64,000 bases of DNA from an uncultured Anderseniella sp. (GTDB lineage Bacteria > Pseudomonadota > Alphaproteobacteria > Rhizobiales > Aestuariivirgaceae), in NCBI GenBank assembly GCA_947488295.1, contig CANKYU010000007.1, forward strand, positions 93,250-157,249. The letters are read 5' to 3'. Below the pieces are notes generated by a model, which had not been told where the DNA came from, ran no database searches, and saw only the letters and a list, made by a program, of their open reading frames with translations. Position numbers and translations under genes: made by a program. Below are positions 23,381 to 32,924 of the stretch, in pieces. Each line of letters starts with the position of its first letter. Within the stretch, counting starts at the first letter, position 1.

Positions 23381-26300
23381 TTACTCGCCGGGCTGCGGCA
23401 TTGCCGCACCGGATTTTGCAGCATCGAGTTCCTCGGCCAGCCGCTTTTCAATGAAGCCACGCGGGCGGGTAAACCTGGCGAGCAGATCATACAGGACCGG
23501 TGTCAGGAACAGGGTCAGAATACCGGCACACAGCAGTCCGCCAATCACCACCGTGCCAATGGCAATGCGGCTTTCAGCACCGGCACCGGAGGCCAGCACC
23601 AGAGGCACCGCGCCGAGAACAGTGGAGATCACCGTCATGACAATCGGGCGCAGGCGCAGCACCGACGCCTCAACCACCGCCTCGCGAACCGCCATGCCGT
23701 CGTCGCGCAACTGGTTGGCAAACTCGACAATCAGAATGCCGTTCTTGGCCATCAGCCCGATCAGCAGGATGATGCCGATCTGCGAGTAGATATTGAGGCT
23801 CAGGCCTGCCCCCCACAGGGCATACAGGGCACCTGCGACCGCCAGCGGCACCGACAGCATGATGATGAAGGGATGCACGAAGCTTTCAAACTGTCCTGCC
23901 AGCACCAGGAACACGATCAGGATGGCCAATGCAAAGGTAATTGCCACGCCTGACGATGTTTCCAGATACTGCTGCGACTGACCTGAGAAACTCAGGCTGG
24001 CTTCCGGCGGCAATGTCTTGGCGGCCTCGTCGCGGATGAAATCAATGGCATTGCCGAGCGCGTAGCCTTCGTTCAGCGCCGCAGACAGGGTAATGGATGG
24101 CAACCGGTTGTAGCGTCTGAGCGCCGGCGCTTCCGAAGTTTCCACCAGCTTGACGACAGATGACAGCGGCACTACGGACTCGCCATCATCGGTGCGGATG
24201 AACAGCTTGGAGATGTCGTCCGGCGACTGCCGGTCACGGTCTTCAGCCTGCACGATCACCGGGTATTCCCGGCCCCGGTCGATATAGCTGGTGATCTCGC
24301 GCGAGGCCAGCATGGTCTGCAGGGTCGACGCAATGGTGCGCACCGAAATACCAAGGTCGTCAGCGCGTTTCCTGTCCACCGTCAACCGGAACTGCGGCTG
24401 GTTCTGCTCAAAATCGATATCGACATTGGCAAGGCCGGGATTGTCGCGGGCCTTCTGTTTCAGCTCTTCTGCCCATACCTTGACGCTTTCATAGTCGGGT
24501 CCGCCAATAACGGCACGCAAGGGGGTGGAGCTGCCGCGCAGGCCCAGGCCGGACGGCATCACCGGGAAGCCGCGCGCGCCGGTAATGCCCGCGACCATCG
24601 GGATAATCGAGCGGCGCGCCTCAACCACCGAGATATCGCGTTCGTCCCACGGTTCGAACCGGATCACCATGAACGAGCGGTACGGTCTGCTCCGGAAGCC
24701 GGTGAACGAATAGATGATCTTGATGTCGAGCTTGTCCTTGACCTTGACGAGCTGGTCTTCAAGCTTTTTGACCTGCGCATCTGTGAACGCCAGGGTGGAG
24801 CCCTGCGGCGCGGTCATGGGCACAAAGATAAGGCTTCTGTCCTCGGTTGGCGTCAGTTCGCGCTGGGTGTTCTGCATCGCGATATAGCTGGCGCCGGAAA
24901 ACGCCAGACATGCGGCAATTACAATCAGTGGAGCATTTATGGACGCTGTGACCGCCTTGCGGTACCAGCGATACACAAACCCCTCCGGCCGCTGCAGTTC
25001 ATCGGCGGACACGCCGTCGCGCGCCTTCAGTATCTTTGACGCAAGCGCCGGACACGCGCTCAGCGCCACGAAGGTAGAGATGATCACTGCGCTTGCCAGG
25101 ACAAAGCCGAACTCGGTGAACAGCTTTCCAGCTGCTCCCTGCAGGAACGAAATGGGAATGAACACAGCGATCAGGGTGACCGAAGTCGCCAGAATGGCAA
25201 ACGTGACCTGACGCGATCCATTCACGGCCGCCTGAAGCTTTGTCTCACCGTTTGCCAGACGGCGTTCGATGTTTTCCAGCATGACAATGGCGTCATCCAC
25301 CACCAGTCCGATGGCCAGCAGCAGGGCCAGCAGCGTCAGCACATTGAGCGAGAACCCGAGCAGGTAAATCAGGAAAAAGCATCCGACAAGCGACACCGGA
25401 ATGGTTATGGCCGGGATCAGGGTGGCGCGCACCGAGCGCAGGAACAGCAGGATCACCAGCACCACCAGCACCAGCGACAGACCCAGCGCGATCAGCACCT
25501 CCTTGATCGACGCACTGACGAACACCGCATCATCGGAGCCGACGAAAATCTGCATCCCTTCAGGAAGTTGAGTATTCAGGACGTCAAGCTGCGCACGCAC
25601 CGCATTTGAAATGGCAATGGTATTGGATTGCGACTGGCGCAGAACCGCGATGCCGATGGCATTCAGCCCGTTGGAGCGCACAATGGTACTGTCGTCCTCA
25701 ACGCCCCTGTCGACACGCGCCACAGTGCCCAGTCTGATCGGCACACCGCCTGCCTCGGTGACCACGATGTCGCGAAACTGCTGCGGATCGGTCAGCCTTG
25801 AATCCAGGCGCACGGTGAACAGCCGTGTGGTTGATTCAATCTCGCCGGCGGGCAGTTCCACATTGTTCTGGCGCAAGGCTTCCTCGACATCCGCCACCGT
25901 GAGATTGCGCGCCGCCAGGGCACGCCGGTCCAGCCAGATGCGGATGGCGGCGCGGCGCTGGCCGTAAATGCGCACATCCGCCACACCGTCAATAGTGGTG
26001 ATGCGATCCTGTATGAAGCGTTCCAGGTAATCGGTCACTTCCTCCGGGCTCTGCCGGTCGGAATACACCGCCAGTCGCATAACCGGGTCGGCATCGGAAT
26101 CGCTCTTGACCACCTGCGGCTCGTCAACTTCATCCGGCAGCTGGCCCCGCACCCGGCCGACAGCGTCACGCACATCATTTGCTGCCTGGTCGATATCGCG
26201 GCCAAGCTCAAATTCTATGGTGGTGGTCGAGCGCCCTCTCTGGCTGGTCGAGGTGATGGTCTTAACCCCGGAAATCCCGGCCACGGCGCTGTCAATGATT

Positions 26301-26494
26301 TCGGTAATGTCGGTGTCAACGACTTCCGGCGCGGCCCCCACATAAGTGGTGGTCACCGACACGATCGACGAGTCGACATCCGGCAGTTCACGCACGGATA
26401 TGGCATTGAGTGACGCCAGGCCTGCCACGATGATCAGCAGCGACACAACCGCAGCCAGAACAGGCCGGCGGATGGACAGCTCCGACAGTGTCAT
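23381..26494 (-). CDS. RND multidrug efflux permease (AcrB/HAE1-like)
   Basis: A 1037-residue inner-membrane proton antiporter with the usual 12-helix, two-fold repeat. RND features include SIRRPVLAAVVSLLIIVAGL (helix 1), SVTTTYVGAAPEVVDTDIT, the helix-4 segment LLLAIGLVVDDAIVMLENIERRL with the proton-relay Asp pair, and the matching C-terminal IGIILLIGLMAKNGILIVEFANQLR. Its ATG overlaps the stop of the adaptor gene by 4 nt (26491-26494). No outer-membrane factor gene is next to it, so it probably uses a TolC-like protein encoded elsewhere. Substrates unknown. Confidence 0.95.
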   Translation of the reverse strand: MTLSELSIRRPVLAAVVSLLIIVAGLASLNAISVRELPDVDSSIVSVTTTYVGAAPEVVDTDITEIIDSAVAGISGVKTITSTSQRGRSTTTIEFELGRDIDQAANDVRDAVGRVRGQLPDEVDEPQVVKSDSDADPVMRLAVYSDRQSPEEVTDYLERFIQDRITTIDGVADVRIYGQRRAAIRIWLDRRALAARNLTVADVEEALRQNNVELPAGEIESTTRLFTVRLDSRLTDPQQFRDIVVTEAGGVPIRLGTVARVDRGVEDDSTIVRSNGLNAIGIAVLRQSQSNTIAISNAVRAQLDVLNTQLPEGMQIFVGSDDAVFVSASIKEVLIALGLSLVLVVLVILLFLRSVRATLIPAITIPVSLVGCFFLIYLLGFSLNVLTLLALLLAIGLVVDDAIVMLENIERRLANGETKLQAAVNGSRQVTFAILATSVTLIAVFIPISFLQGAAGKLFTEFGFVLASAVIISTFVALSACPALASKILKARDGVSADELQRPEGFVYRWYRKAVTASINAPLIVIAACLAFSGASYIAMQNTQRELTPTEDRSLIFVPMTAPQGSTLAFTDAQVKKLEDQLVKVKDKLDIKIIYSFTGFRSRPYRSFMVIRFEPWDERDISVVEARRSIIPMVAGITGARGFPVMPSGLGLRGSSTPLRAVIGGPDYESVKVWAEELKQKARDNPGLANVDIDFEQNQPQFRLTVDRKRADDLGISVRTIASTLQTMLASREITSYIDRGREYPVIVQAEDRDRQSPDDISKLFIRTDDGESVVPLSSVVKLVETSEAPALRRYNRLPSITLSAALNEGYALGNAIDFIRDEAAKTLPPEASLSFSGQSQQYLETSSGVAITFALAILIVFLVLAGQFESFVHPFIIMLSVPLAVAGALYALWGAGLSLNIYSQIGIILLIGLMAKNGILIVEFANQLRDDGMAVREAVVEASVLRLRPIVMTVISTVLGAVPLVLASGAGAESRIAIGTVVIGGLLCAGILTLFLTPVLYDLLARFTRPRGFIEKRLAEELDAAKSGAAMPQPGE

Positions 26495-27615
26495 TGGGTG
26501 CTGCCCCCGGTTTCGGCATTCACCACCTTGACGGCAGCGCCGGGACGCACTTTGGACGTGCCGTGGGTTACCACTTCATCGCCTTCGGAAAGCCCGTCCA
26601 CTATCTGGACAAACCCGGGTTCACGCGCGCCGATTGTGACCGTTTGCTTTCGGGCCTTGCCGTCGGCGACCACAAATACATGAGTGTTGGGGCCTTCCAC
26701 GGTCACGGCAGCTTCCGGCACCATCACCATGGCCTGGCTGTCCAGCTCAAGCGTCAGTTGCATGAACATGCCGGATGGCAGCGCACCGTCGGAGTTGTCA
26801 ATTTCAGCCCGCACTCTGAACGAGCGGTTAATGGGGTCGACCGTAGAGTCGACCTGGGTGATTTTCGCATCGAATACCCGGTCGGGATAAGCAGCTGTTG
26901 TCGCCCTGGCGTGCAGTCCGACCCGGGCAATGGCGAAGTATTCTTCCGGTACCGCAAACTCCAGCAAAACCGAAGACAGATCATCCAGCCGGGTCAACAC
27001 CGTATCCCTGGTCACCCGCGCGCCCGCATCCACCGCATGAAAACCCGGCGTGCCGCCGAACGGCGCCAGGATGGTGCGGTCGGCCAGTCGCGACCTGGCG
27101 CGATCAACCTGAGCAGACGCCGCCGACATTGCCGCCTGCAGTTCTTCGACCGACGCGCGCGCGGTGATACGCGACTGGCTCAGCTTGTCGCCCCGCTTCA
27201 GGGCCAGATCAGCCTTCAGCAACTCCGCTTCGGCCTGGGCCAGATCAGCTTTCTCTATGGTGTCGTCCAGCGTAAACAGCACGGCATCCTTTTCGACCCG
27301 GCTGCCGGGCTTATATCGAATCTCGGTAATCGTGCCGTCCGCCTTGGACCGAATTTCGACATAGCGCACGGCGCGGGTGTTGCCGACCGCCTCAACCGTG
27401 CGTGCCAGAGTGCGCACTTGCGCTTTTGTGGTTTCAACGGACGTTTGCCGACCGCCACGACGTCTGTTGCCGGCGGCCGGTTTGCCGCCTGCCTGTTTGC
27501 CTGCATCGGGCGAAGTTGCAGCAATTCCGGCTTTCCAGTGGCCATAGCCCGCATAGCCGCCGTACGCGACAGCGCTCAGCACCAGCAAGACCAGTATCTG
27601 TTTCACAATTGACAT
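26491..27615 (-). CDS. RND efflux periplasmic adaptor (MFP/HlyD family)
   Basis: A 374-residue membrane-fusion protein. An N-terminal membrane anchor (ILVLLVLSAVAYGGYAGY) leads to a barrel-sandwich (lipoyl-like) half GTITEIRYKPGSRVEKDAVLFTLDD, an alpha-helical hairpin (about residues 110-160), the second half (GTPGFHAVDAGARVTRDTVLTRLDD) and a beta-barrel ending in VVTHGTSKVRPGAAVKVVN. It bridges the RND permease to an outer-membrane channel and is translationally coupled to it. The 187-bp region upstream holds two ATATACG direct repeats but no clear regulator gene. Confidence 0.93.
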   Translation of the reverse strand: MSIVKQILVLLVLSAVAYGGYAGYGHWKAGIAATSPDAGKQAGGKPAAGNRRRGGRQTSVETTKAQVRTLARTVEAVGNTRAVRYVEIRSKADGTITEIRYKPGSRVEKDAVLFTLDDTIEKADLAQAEAELLKADLALKRGDKLSQSRITARASVEELQAAMSAASAQVDRARSRLADRTILAPFGGTPGFHAVDAGARVTRDTVLTRLDDLSSVLLEFAVPEEYFAIARVGLHARATTAAYPDRVFDAKITQVDSTVDPINRSFRVRAEIDNSDGALPSGMFMQLTLELDSQAMVMVPEAAVTVEGPNTHVFVVADGKARKQTVTIGAREPGFVQIVDGLSEGDEVVTHGTSKVRPGAAVKVVNAETGGSTQ

Positions 27616-27802
27616 TATGCGCGCAGCACTTCCATTCCGTTGTGACGTGTTTACGGCGGTGTTTCCGTTGGTCGCCCGTCACATTAAATCATATACGATA
27701 TACGCTGAATCAAGGATGACGACCAGAAACATGTCACAAACGTGATGAACGCCTGCATGATCGCATTGTCAGCGGCAGGTGTAGTGGGCTAGCGTCTGCC
27801 GC

Positions 27803-28858
27803 ATGTCACAACCCAGCGTTTCAAACTCTCCTGACCTGCCCCGAATCAAACCGCTCAACGCCAGTCTTGACAGTGAGATTGCCCACGCCATCGACACCAA
27901 GACCAAGCCGCCCGGCTCGCTGGGCCGGGTTGAGGCACTGGCTGCGCAAATTGCCCGGGTCCAGCAGACACTCGCTCCGGTGATGCATACCTGTTCGCTG
28001 ACTATTTTCGCAGCCGATCATGGTATCGCCAAGGCAGGCGTATCGGCATTTCCGCAGGAAGTGTCGCGCCAGATGGTGATGAACTTTCTGGCCGGCGGGG
28101 CTGCCGCCAATGTATTCGCCAATATCCAGGGCATCGATGTCCGGGTGGTCGATGCCGGACTGGCCGGTGACCCACTGTCGCATGACAATCTGATTTCGCA
28201 TTGTATTGCCCCCGGCACCGCCAGTTTTCTCGATGGCCCGGCCATGACGCGCGACCAGTTGTCCAAATGCCTGGCACACGGTGTCGAGCTGGGAAATTCC
28301 GCTGCGGGAGAGGCTGTGGCGTTTGGAGAGATGGGTATTGCCAACACCTCATCGGCAGCCATGCTGGCACACAAGCTGACCGGCGAACCGGTGAGGCATT
28401 TCATCGGGCGCGGCACAGGCGTTGATGATGATGGACTTGCCCGCAAGCTGCAGATCCTGACGACAGCATCTGAACGCACGTCAAATGAACTGAGCGCCGC
28501 TGAGGTCATGGCGGAGTATGGCGGCTTTGAAATCAACATGATGGCCGGCGCGATGCTGGGAGCAGCCGCAACCGGACGCCTTGTTCTGGTCGACGGTACC
28601 ATTGCGACTGCAGCCGCCATGGCCGCAGTTCATCTGAAGCCGGCTGTGCGCGACTACCTGATATTCTCCCATGCATCGGGAGACGCCGGACACAATGCCA
28701 TGATTGCCGCCCTTGAGGTGCGCCCCCTGCTCGACCTGGACTTACGCCTCGGCGAAGGCACCGGCGCGTTGCTCGCCTGGCCTCTGCTGAAATGCGCTGC
28801 CGCCATGCTATGCGACATGGCCAGCTTCGACAGTGCCGGAGTATCCGGCAAGACATGA
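27803..28858 (+). CDS. cobT: Nicotinate-nucleotide--dimethylbenzimidazole phosphoribosyltransferase
   Basis: A 351-residue enzyme that makes alpha-ribazole phosphate from dimethylbenzimidazole and nicotinate mononucleotide, for the lower ligand of cobalamin. Signature stretches are TKPPGSLGRVEALA, IFAADHGIAKAGVSAFPQEVSRQMV, GEMGIANTSSAAML and the C-terminal RLGEGTGALLAWPLL, which holds the catalytic Glu. It is followed by cobS with an ATGA overlap and by a cobC-like phosphatase. No B12-box or cobalamin riboswitch was found upstream, and the ribosome site is weak. Confidence 0.95.
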   Translation: MSQPSVSNSPDLPRIKPLNASLDSEIAHAIDTKTKPPGSLGRVEALAAQIARVQQTLAPVMHTCSLTIFAADHGIAKAGVSAFPQEVSRQMVMNFLAGGAAANVFANIQGIDVRVVDAGLAGDPLSHDNLISHCIAPGTASFLDGPAMTRDQLSKCLAHGVELGNSAAGEAVAFGEMGIANTSSAAMLAHKLTGEPVRHFIGRGTGVDDDGLARKLQILTTASERTSNELSAAEVMAEYGGFEINMMAGAMLGAAATGRLVLVDGTIATAAAMAAVHLKPAVRDYLIFSHASGDAGHNAMIAALEVRPLLDLDLRLGEGTGALLAWPLLKCAAAMLCDMASFDSAGVSGKT

Positions 28859-29628
28859 ACGACACGTTCCGCAACCAGCTTTCGACCTTTGCAATTGCGC
28901 TGCAGTTCATGACACGGCTGCCGGGCCTCGGCGATGTTGGCTGGACAAGGGAACGCGAGCGCGCTTCGGTCGGGTATTACTGCGCATCAGGCGTCATTGT
29001 CGGGATTATTGCCGCCATCGTGTACTGGCCGGCCAGCCATGTATTCGCTCCCCTGTTAGCCAGCCTGATCGCCGTTGCCGCAGCCATTGTGGCCACCGGC
29101 GCGCTGCATGAAGACGGGCTGGCGGATGTCTGCGACGGCATTGGCGGCGGGCAAACCCGCGACAAGGCCCTGGCCATCATGAAGGACAGCCGCATCGGCG
29201 CTTATGGCACACTCGGCCTGATGGTGTTTGTCGGCGCAAAGGTGATCGCGCTGTCCAGCCTGCCTGCCACCATGGCAATAGCGGCTCTTGTAGGTGGCCA
29301 TGCCAGCAGCCGCGCGGCCATTCTAGGGGTTCTGGCGACGGCACACTATGCGCGCGCGGAAGGAGGCACTGCCAGTACTGTAGCGGCGAAACCGGCACCG
29401 GAAAGCTGGACCGTCACCGGCGTGACGCTGGCGCTTGTCGCCGCCGCCTGCCTGTTCATCATGCCGGTCGGCGCAGCCCTGAGTGCGTTCGCCGGAGCCG
29501 CAATTCTCACACTTGCCATGCGGCAAGTGTTCATGCGCAAGCTTGGTGGGTATACGGGCGACTGCCTTGGCGCCGTGCAGCAGGCTGGCGAGCTTGGCTT
29601 CTACCTGGGGCTTGCAGCATGGGTTTAA
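28855..29628 (+). CDS. cobS: Adenosylcobinamide-GDP ribazoletransferase
   Basis: A 257-residue polytopic membrane enzyme that joins AdoCbi-GDP to alpha-ribazole or its phosphate. Family features are AIALQFMTRLP at the N-terminus, the ATGALHEDGLADVCDGIGGG block with its metal-binding acidic residues, SRIGAYGTLGLM and GGYTGDCLGAVQQ. Four or more hydrophobic segments fit an inner-membrane protein. ATG at 28855 overlaps the cobT stop by 4 nt. This and cobC form a late cobalamin-assembly operon with cobT. Confidence 0.95.
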   Translation: MNDTFRNQLSTFAIALQFMTRLPGLGDVGWTRERERASVGYYCASGVIVGIIAAIVYWPASHVFAPLLASLIAVAAAIVATGALHEDGLADVCDGIGGGQTRDKALAIMKDSRIGAYGTLGLMVFVGAKVIALSSLPATMAIAALVGGHASSRAAILGVLATAHYARAEGGTASTVAAKPAPESWTVTGVTLALVAAACLFIMPVGAALSAFAGAAILTLAMRQVFMRKLGGYTGDCLGAVQQAGELGFYLGLAAWV

Positions 29629-30170
29629 TTCTGCTGCGCCACACCAAACCGGATGTTGCAGACGGCACTTGCTATGGCTCCACCGACCTGAAACCCGGCA
29701 CCAATTTCACCAGCGAAGCCGAGACAGCCCTGAAAAATCTGCCCTGGAAGGCGGATCAGATACTGTCCAGCCCGCTGATCCGGTGCGCCAGCCTGGCCGG
29801 CCATATAAGCGCGGCACAGAACACGTCAGCATCATTTCATGATGGCCTGAAAGAGATGGACTTCGGGGTATGGGAAGGTCTGCGCTGGGACAGCGTGCCG
29901 ATCGACGAGTTGAACCAGTGGGCCAACGACCTGCTGCATGCCAGGCCCCATGGCGGGGAAAGCGTACACCAGATGCAGCAGCGCGCGCTGGCAGTGCTGG
30001 AGGCGGAAGGTGCCTGGCGGGCAGACACCGCTACCCTGGTGGTTACCCATGCAGGCGTCATTCGCGCGATACTCGACCATACAGGCGTGCGCGATGCCTG
30101 GGTCACCCAGACACCCTATGGCGGCGGCTGGATGATCTCGGCAGACAAAACCGTTACGGCGCTTGGCTAG
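29619..30170 (+). CDS. cobC: Histidine phosphatase, probable alpha-ribazole phosphatase (CobC-like)
   Basis: A 183-residue phosphoglycerate-mutase-fold phosphatase. The catalytic RHT motif is at residues 7-9 (LLRHTKPD), with a second Arg in SSPLIRCASLA, acidic residues in EMDFGVWEG, and the second His in VVTHAGVIRAIL. It overlaps cobS by 10 nt, so removal of phosphate from alpha-ribazole phosphate or cobalamin phosphate is the likely role. Its TAG stop overlaps the stop of the convergent aldehyde dehydrogenase gene in a CTAG palindrome (30167-30170), leaving no spacer between the convergent genes. Confidence 0.85.
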   Translation: MGLILLRHTKPDVADGTCYGSTDLKPGTNFTSEAETALKNLPWKADQILSSPLIRCASLAGHISAAQNTSASFHDGLKEMDFGVWEGLRWDSVPIDELNQWANDLLHARPHGGESVHQMQQRALAVLEAEGAWRADTATLVVTHAGVIRAILDHTGVRDAWVTQTPYGGGWMISADKTVTALG

Positions 30171-31615
30171 GCCGCGCTTTCGTCCCAGCCGCTGATGGCC
30201 TTGACTTCCAGGAAGTCTTCCAGGCCCCATTCACCGCCTTCACGGCCATTGCCCGACATCTTGTAGCCGCCAAACGGGCTGCCGGTCGGACGCTGGGCGC
30301 CATTCAACAGCACCATGCCGGCACGCAGTTCGCGCGCCACCTTCTGGGCTCGGGCCTGATCTCCGGACTGCACATAGGCTGCCAGACCGTATTGGGTGTC
30401 ATTGGCGATCTCGATGGCTTCGGCTTCGGTTTCAAACGGGATCATGGCGAGAACCGGTCCGAAAATCTCCTCGCGGGCGATCGCCATGTCATTGTTGACA
30501 TCGGCAAACACGGTCGGGCGGACAAAATACCCGCGGTTGAAACCGTCCGGGCGGCCAGTGCCTCCCGCGACCAGCTTCGCACCTTCGTCGATACCCTTCT
30601 GGATCAGCGTCTGCACCTTGTCGAACTGCATCTGCGAGATCAGCGGGCCGATATGATTGCCCTCTTCAGCCGGGTCTCCGACCTTGCAGTTTTTCGCCGT
30701 TTCAGCGGCGATTTCGACAGCGCTGTCATAGACGGAGCGTTCCACCAGCATGCGGGTCGGGGCATTGCACGACTGACCGGTATTGTTGAAACAGTGCAGC
30801 GTGCCGCGCTTGACGGCCTTCGGGATGTCGGCGTCTGCAAAAACGATGTTGGGTGACTTGCCGCCCAGTTCCAGGGTTACCCGCTTGACCGTTTCGGCGG
30901 CAGCCTTCTGCACGGCAATACCTGCGCGGGTGGAGCCGGTAAACGACATCATATCGATGTCCGGGTGGCGCGACATGGCTTCGCCGACGGTCGGCCCATC
31001 ACCATTGACCAGGTTGAAAACGCCGGCCGGGAAGCCTGCTTCATGCATGATCTCGGCAAAAACAACACCGGACATCGGCGAGATTTCCGAAGGCTTCAAC
31101 ACAACCGTACAGCCTGCAGCCACGGCGGGAACCACCTTCAGGCAAATCTGGTTCATCGGCCAGTTCCACGGTGTGATCAGGCCGCACACCCCGATCGGTT
31201 CATGTGCAATGTGCTCGGTTGGCACTTTTTCACTCAATGGCGCATCGAACTCAAAATTCTTGAGCGTACGAATGAAAGCCTTGATATGCGCCCAGCCGGT
31301 GCCCGCCTGCTGCTGTGTGGACATGGTGATCGGCGCGCCCACTTCGCTGGAAATCATCTTGGCCATATCGCCAGAGCGTTTTTCATAAACCGCCAGCAGC
31401 TTTTCAAGGTATTCCAGGCGCTCTTCGCGACTGGTCCTGCTCCAGGTCTTGAAAGCCTTGCGCGCAGCGGCAACAGCCGCATCAACGTCTGCGTCAGAGC
31501 CGAGCGAGATAGTTGCAAATGCAGTCTCGTCTGCCGGGTTGATAACTTCAAGATCATGCGCCTTGGCAGGTGCGACCCATTTTCCGTCTATGTAAAAATC
31601 TGTCTTGCGAAGCAT
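30167..31615 (-). CDS. NAD-dependent aldehyde dehydrogenase
   Basis: A 482-residue ALDH. Catalytic Cys is in GQSCNAPTR, the general base Glu in LELGGKSPN, the Rossmann turn in GSTRAGIAVQ and the substrate-tunnel segment TPWNWPMNQICLKV. It most resembles the broad-substrate NAD-ALDH group often annotated as 3-succinoylsemialdehyde-pyridine or general aldehyde dehydrogenase. ATG at 31615 has GAGGTAGG upstream, better than an earlier in-frame start. It is a single gene convergent with the cob operon. Substrate unknown. Confidence 0.9.
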   Translation of the reverse strand: MLRKTDFYIDGKWVAPAKAHDLEVINPADETAFATISLGSDADVDAAVAAARKAFKTWSRTSREERLEYLEKLLAVYEKRSGDMAKMISSEVGAPITMSTQQQAGTGWAHIKAFIRTLKNFEFDAPLSEKVPTEHIAHEPIGVCGLITPWNWPMNQICLKVVPAVAAGCTVVLKPSEISPMSGVVFAEIMHEAGFPAGVFNLVNGDGPTVGEAMSRHPDIDMMSFTGSTRAGIAVQKAAAETVKRVTLELGGKSPNIVFADADIPKAVKRGTLHCFNNTGQSCNAPTRMLVERSVYDSAVEIAAETAKNCKVGDPAEEGNHIGPLISQMQFDKVQTLIQKGIDEGAKLVAGGTGRPDGFNRGYFVRPTVFADVNNDMAIAREEIFGPVLAMIPFETEAEAIEIANDTQYGLAAYVQSGDQARAQKVARELRAGMVLLNGAQRPTGSPFGGYKMSGNGREGGEWGLEDFLEVKAISGWDESAA

Positions 31616-31779
31616 TTGAAGCCTACCTCTTAAGCGTTGTTGACCGCGTGACGAATTCAATGTGTCACAAGTAGCCGGGCAAGTCCCCGCTTACAAGCCC
31701 CCCGACTTCATTGCAGTCATGCAATTTCATGCACGAATTGACACGGCACAACGACAGAACGGCGATGGCTCGAAAGCGC

Positions 31780-32769
31780 CTACGCGTGACCTCTCACACA
31801 GATACGAGCCAGTTTCAACCAGTGCATCAGTCCCGAAAACGGTTGTGATTTACCGACCGAGCGATCCTCGCTGACGACCATCGTGGCATCCGGCAACACA
31901 CCATAGCGTTCGTTGACATGCGCCAGCAAATCAGCCTGGCGGTCATACATGTGCACAACCGGGCAGGGTTGACCGTCCCGAATCCTGATTTTTCCATCCG
32001 GATCAATCACCATATCCGTGTCCCGGTAGACATTGGCGACCAATTCATGGTTCGGCACCACGACACAGGGTCCGGCCATGAGCGAGTGGGCAATAAGGTT
32101 GGTTGAGATATTATCGAGGCCGGTTGTGTGCTTGGTCCATTCGTGTGTGGTCAGCGCAATGTTCAGCTTTGCCCGGCACATTCTCTCTATGCCGGCAGGC
32201 GTACCTGCAATCACCCCTCCGTTCACGATCGGCTTACCCTTGAGGCTTTGCCGCAACGCTCCAGGCAGCATGGCCCAGGCCCAGCGGCCATTGGTGTTGG
32301 CCAGGGTCCAGCTCGATGTGTCGTTGTTTTCAGCAAAAACAGTCAGATCGTTTTGCGGCAGGGTGGCGAAAGGGTCGGCCTGAAACATCACATCCCGGCT
32401 ATCCACAAGCAGTAGCTGCTCGATACCAACCGGCATGCCTTTGAGTATATCCAGATAGTATTCAAGCCTGGCCAGGGCCGGATATGGCCGGTAGCCGGTT
32501 GTTTTGGAAACCGGATAAACCGTCACACGCTGATCTGCAAAAACCTCTTCAAATCCGCTGTCGGCATGAGCAGCAACAATCAGATGTGCATCTGAATGCT
32601 CACGCAGCGAATTAATCAGAGGTTTCAACAAATTCGCCGGATAGCCAGTCGCTACCGTGATAACACACTGGCTGACTTTCCGGTTTCCCAGTGCCAGTTT
32701 ACTGCCTTTCGGATCAGAAATCCGCGCCACCCACTGCGCGAAGCTATCTGACGTGCCCACATCAGACAT
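31780..32769 (-). CDS. Probable GT-A-type glycosyltransferase-like protein
   Basis: A 329-residue soluble protein. A nucleotide-sugar-transferase-like layout is suggested by ITVATGYPANLLKPLINSLREHS at the N-terminus and by a DxD-type segment LLLVDSRDVMFQADPF around residue 140, followed by NGGVIAGTPAGIE and a C-terminal His in VVHMYDRQ. No family was recognised with certainty. ATG at 32769 follows GGAGAAG. It stands alone, divergent from the PhyH gene, with no other glycan genes adjacent; the sugar-tailoring patch lies farther right. A nucleotide-sugar transferase fold is a guess from the DxD context. Confidence 0.6.
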   Translation of the reverse strand: MSDVGTSDSFAQWVARISDPKGSKLALGNRKVSQCVITVATGYPANLLKPLINSLREHSDAHLIVAAHADSGFEEVFADQRVTVYPVSKTTGYRPYPALARLEYYLDILKGMPVGIEQLLLVDSRDVMFQADPFATLPQNDLTVFAENNDTSSWTLANTNGRWAWAMLPGALRQSLKGKPIVNGGVIAGTPAGIERMCRAKLNIALTTHEWTKHTTGLDNISTNLIAHSLMAGPCVVVPNHELVANVYRDTDMVIDPDGKIRIRDGQPCPVVHMYDRQADLLAHVNERYGVLPDATMVVSEDRSVGKSQPFSGLMHWLKLARICVRGHA

Positions 32770-32924
32770 CAGGCTTCTCCATGCACACCCCTGCTGCAAC
32801 AACATACAACTTCTAGATTGGCGTTGGTGGACAAGTCAATGTCCACCACAATTCGCGCCGGCTTCAATCCACTTGACAATTGCCGCGTGAACACCGTGAA
32901 CTTGTAACCTGACGGAGGTTTGTC

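Noticed and set aside
27616..27802. Possible cobalamin riboswitch before cobT
   Set aside because: No B12-box-like sequence or extended fold was found in the 187 bp; only short ATATACG repeats.
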